Part shown: piece after piece, positions 62,343-64,000 of the stretch | How positions within the stretch are numbered: the stretch's first letter is position 1 | Layout: every line of letters starts with the position of its first letter | Assembly: GCA_016934315.1 (NCBI GenBank) | Contig: JAFGSY010000035.1 | Location: 42,237-106,236, forward strand | Source of the DNA: Candidatus Anaeroferrophillus wilburensis | Lineage (GTDB): Bacteria; Desulfobacterota; Anaeroferrophillalia; Anaeroferrophillales; Anaeroferrophillaceae | Direction: 5' to 3' | Length of the DNA stretch: 64,000 bases | Made by a program: the position numbers and the translations under genes | The notes under the pieces: generated by a model | What the model was told of the DNA's origin: nothing | What the model saw: only the letters and a program-made list of their open reading frames with translations | Database searches by the model: none

Positions 62343-63227
62343 GTGCAGGTCGGCGGCGACAGCCGCTTTTACTACGAGATCAACCCGCGCCTGTTCACCT
62401 TTCTCAACAACAAGGCCGGGTTTTTCAAGCACAAGGGCGTTGCCCTGCTGGATGGCGGCTGCCGCCTGTGGCCGGGAGCCAGGCTGGTGGGCCAGGTGGA
62501 GCTGGTCCTGTTCAACCAGTTCGACGACTTGATCTATGACAAGCTGGAGGAAGACTCTGTCCGCACCGACCTGGTTGAATATCAGCGGCAGACCGACCCC
62601 CAGCTCACCATGTTCGCTCTGGAGCAGTATGCCACCCTGCCCGGGCAATGGCAGGGCCGCCTGGCCGCCGGCCTCTTCGAACGGGCCTTTGCCGGCTTCG
62701 GCGGCGAGGTCTTCCGCCTGTTTCACGACGGCCGCTGGGGTGTTGGCCTGGAAAGCGAGGCGGTGCGCAAGCGCGACGTCAACAACAACATCAAGCTGCG
62801 GGATGAAGCGGGCATGGATGGCTGGTTCCACACGGCGTTTCTCAACCTCTACGCGCAGCTGTGGCCCAGCCAGGGGCTGGAGGGAGGGCTGAAGATCGGC
62901 CGCTTCCTGGCCGGCGACCCCGGCGTCCGCATTGAACTGCGCCGCTCCTTCAAATACTTTACCATCGGCGCCTGGTACACCAAGACCGACACCAGCTGCT
63001 TCAGCGCCCCGGAAAACCGCGCCGCGGAGCAAAAAGGAGTCTATATCCGCTTCCCGCTGGCCCTGTTCAAGGATCGCGATGTCCCGGGCCACCTGGGTTA
63101 CACCTTTACCAGTTTTACCCGTGACCAGGGGCAGACGGTTGCCCAGCCCGGCAGCCTCTACCCCCTTGACCCCTACAACACGCCCCTGCAGACCGGCAGG
63201 GACCTGGACACGATGCGCCGCTATTGA
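62343..63227 (+). CDS. YjbH-like exopolysaccharide protein, 3' part
   Basis: A 294-residue frame in phase with the preceding one, 28 bases past its TAG. GTG 62343 follows GGGGAAGG and could initiate separately. The sequence continues as C-terminal YjbH barrel (FYYEINPRLFTFLNNKAGFF, AAGLFERAFAGFGGEVFR, GLEGGLKIGRFLAGDPG, IYFP-type end FTSFTRDQGQTVAQPG). A signal peptide is absent, so the piece alone could not be exported. This favours loss of function, read-through or a sequence error over two genuine genes. Confidence 0.75.
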   Translation: MQVGGDSRFYYEINPRLFTFLNNKAGFFKHKGVALLDGGCRLWPGARLVGQVELVLFNQFDDLIYDKLEEDSVRTDLVEYQRQTDPQLTMFALEQYATLPGQWQGRLAAGLFERAFAGFGGEVFRLFHDGRWGVGLESEAVRKRDVNNNIKLRDEAGMDGWFHTAFLNLYAQLWPSQGLEGGLKIGRFLAGDPGVRIELRRSFKYFTIGAWYTKTDTSCFSAPENRAAEQKGVYIRFPLALFKDRDVPGHLGYTFTSFTRDQGQTVAQPGSLYPLDPYNTPLQTGRDLDTMRRY

Positions 63228-63241
63228 CAACGGAGTAATCC

Positions 63242-64000
63242 ATGACCACCGACCACCATCAGCCACCCCAGGAGCCATGTCGCTATTATCCCGCCCCCTA
63301 TGAAGAGGACGAGATCGACCTGCTGGAATACTGGAATGTCATCTGGGGGGCGAAAAAATTCATCTCCCTCTTCACTCTCGGCTGCACCATCCTGGCGGTG
63401 ATCATCGTTCTCATCCTGCCAGTGACCTACCGGTCAACCGCCGTTCTCCAACCCACTACCCCTGACTCAGGCACCATGGGCAAACTGAGTGCCCTGGCCG
63501 GCAGCCTGCCCTTTTCCCTCGGCCTGCCCACCGGCGACACCACCGGCCAGAAACTGATGGACTTCCTCTCAAGCCGCACCCTCAAAGAAAGACTCCTGGA
63601 AAAATACGACCTGCTGCCCTATCTGTTTGCGGATGATTGGGATGCTGACAAAAAAAAATGGAAAGAGGATGACCCCGAAGATCAGCCGTCCATCGTTAAA
63701 ACGATCCAGGATGAAGTCCTGGAAGACATTTATGCCGTTTCCAGTGACAAAAAAAGCGAGCTGATAACTATTTCCTGGGTCGATGAAGACCCCAAGTTTG
63801 CCGCCACCATGCTAGACCGAGTTATTAACGAGCTAAATTATTATCTCGACTTCGAATACGAGACTGATGCCCAACGTGAACGGGTATTTATTGAGGAACA
63901 GCTGCAAAAGGCCAAAACTGAACTGGAGCGCTGGGAACAGCAGGTGCCAAATGTTAAAACTTCCCAGGCCGCCATAACCAGGGAGCTGCTGGCATCCCAA
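63242..64000 (+). CDS. Wzz/chain-length determinant-type protein (5' part, runs off window)
   Basis: 253 residues are visible to the window edge without a stop. The N-terminus is cytosolic and acidic (EEDEIDLLEYWNVIWGAKKF), then a membrane span (FTLGCTILAVIIVLILPV) followed by YRSTAVLQPT, the typical Wzz start. The periplasmic domain begins to form a coiled coil near the end (EEQLQKAKTELERWEQQ). It would set polysaccharide chain length or, if a BY-kinase domain follows, couple to phosphorylation; the C-terminus is not visible. CGGAG lies before ATG 63242, 14 bases after the YjbH part. Confidence 0.9.
   Translation, partial: MTTDHHQPPQEPCRYYPAPYEEDEIDLLEYWNVIWGAKKFISLFTLGCTILAVIIVLILPVTYRSTAVLQPTTPDSGTMGKLSALAGSLPFSLGLPTGDTTGQKLMDFLSSRTLKERLLEKYDLLPYLFADDWDADKKKWKEDDPEDQPSIVKTIQDEVLEDIYAVSSDKKSELITISWVDEDPKFAATMLDRVINELNYYLDFEYETDAQRERVFIEEQLQKAKTELERWEQQVPNVKTSQAAITRELLASQ

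Overview
This is 64 kb of chromosome from a strictly anaerobic bacterium, most likely a deltaproteobacterium (Desulfobacterota) that oxidises aromatic compounds completely. The evidence is a bacterial-type acetyl-CoA synthase operon (acsV, cooC, acsD, acsB, acsC, acsE) with formate-THF ligase, next to a lower benzoyl-CoA pathway cluster ending in bamA. Type IV pilus minor-pilin genes and HrcA/CIRCE heat-shock control fit that group. The genus cannot be read from the sequence, and no respiratory genes are in view.

Layout: 1-3.0 kb, a 3'-truncated RNase Z-like metallo-beta-lactamase gene, a MetE/UroD-like gene and hsp20. 3.0-7.8 kb, lon, thiL and an OB-HD 3'-5' exoribonuclease. 8.2-13.6 kb, dodecin, then hrcA-grpE-dnaK behind a sigma70 promoter with a CIRCE operator, then dnaJ. 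13.6-18.4 kb, thrB, an NRDE-family gene, ppiD, tRNA-Ala(GGC) and a small excisionase-type HTH gene. 18.5-29.2 kb (minus strand), the carbonyl branch of the Wood-Ljungdahl pathway plus fhs. A cobalamin riboswitch sits inside the operon, just before the corrinoid protein gene acsC. 29.5-38.0 kb, housekeeping genes (tRNA nucleotidyltransferase, trpG/pabA, cfa, NYN-LOTUS, priA, mpl). 38.4-44.2 kb, a putative sigma54 promoter, a small Cys-containing protein, thiolase, SDR, dienoyl-CoA hydratase, 6-hydroxycyclohexenecarbonyl-CoA dehydrogenase and BamA. 44.3-51.0 kb (minus), a PilY1/PilX/PilV/PilW/FimT operon. 51.4-56.3 kb, dprA-smg-topA, a BCAM0308-type gene and tRNA-Arg(TCT). 56.3-57.0 kb, gene remnants beside the tRNA. 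57-64 kb, a GC-rich exopolysaccharide export locus (SLBB/Wza-like, YjbH-like, Wzz-like) in which two consecutive genes are broken.

How the parts fit: the Bam enzymes take the cyclic diene made from benzoyl-CoA to 3-hydroxypimelyl-CoA. The adjacent SDR and thiolase can begin its beta-oxidation to acetyl-CoA. The Acs enzymes, with Fhs, can split acetyl-CoA and oxidise it to CO2, or run in reverse to fix carbon. The CODH subunit (acsA/cooS), MetF/FolD and benzoyl-CoA reductase are not in the window.

The most interesting observations are the intra-operon B12 riboswitch with a plausible Shine-Dalgarno-sequestering platform, the sigma54-type promoter in front of the aromatic cluster, the decayed ADP-ribosylglycohydrolase and nucleotidyltransferase remnants next to tRNA-Arg, and the paired frameshift and amber stop in the polysaccharide export locus. 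I found no CRISPR array, rRNA operon, insertion sequence or phage.
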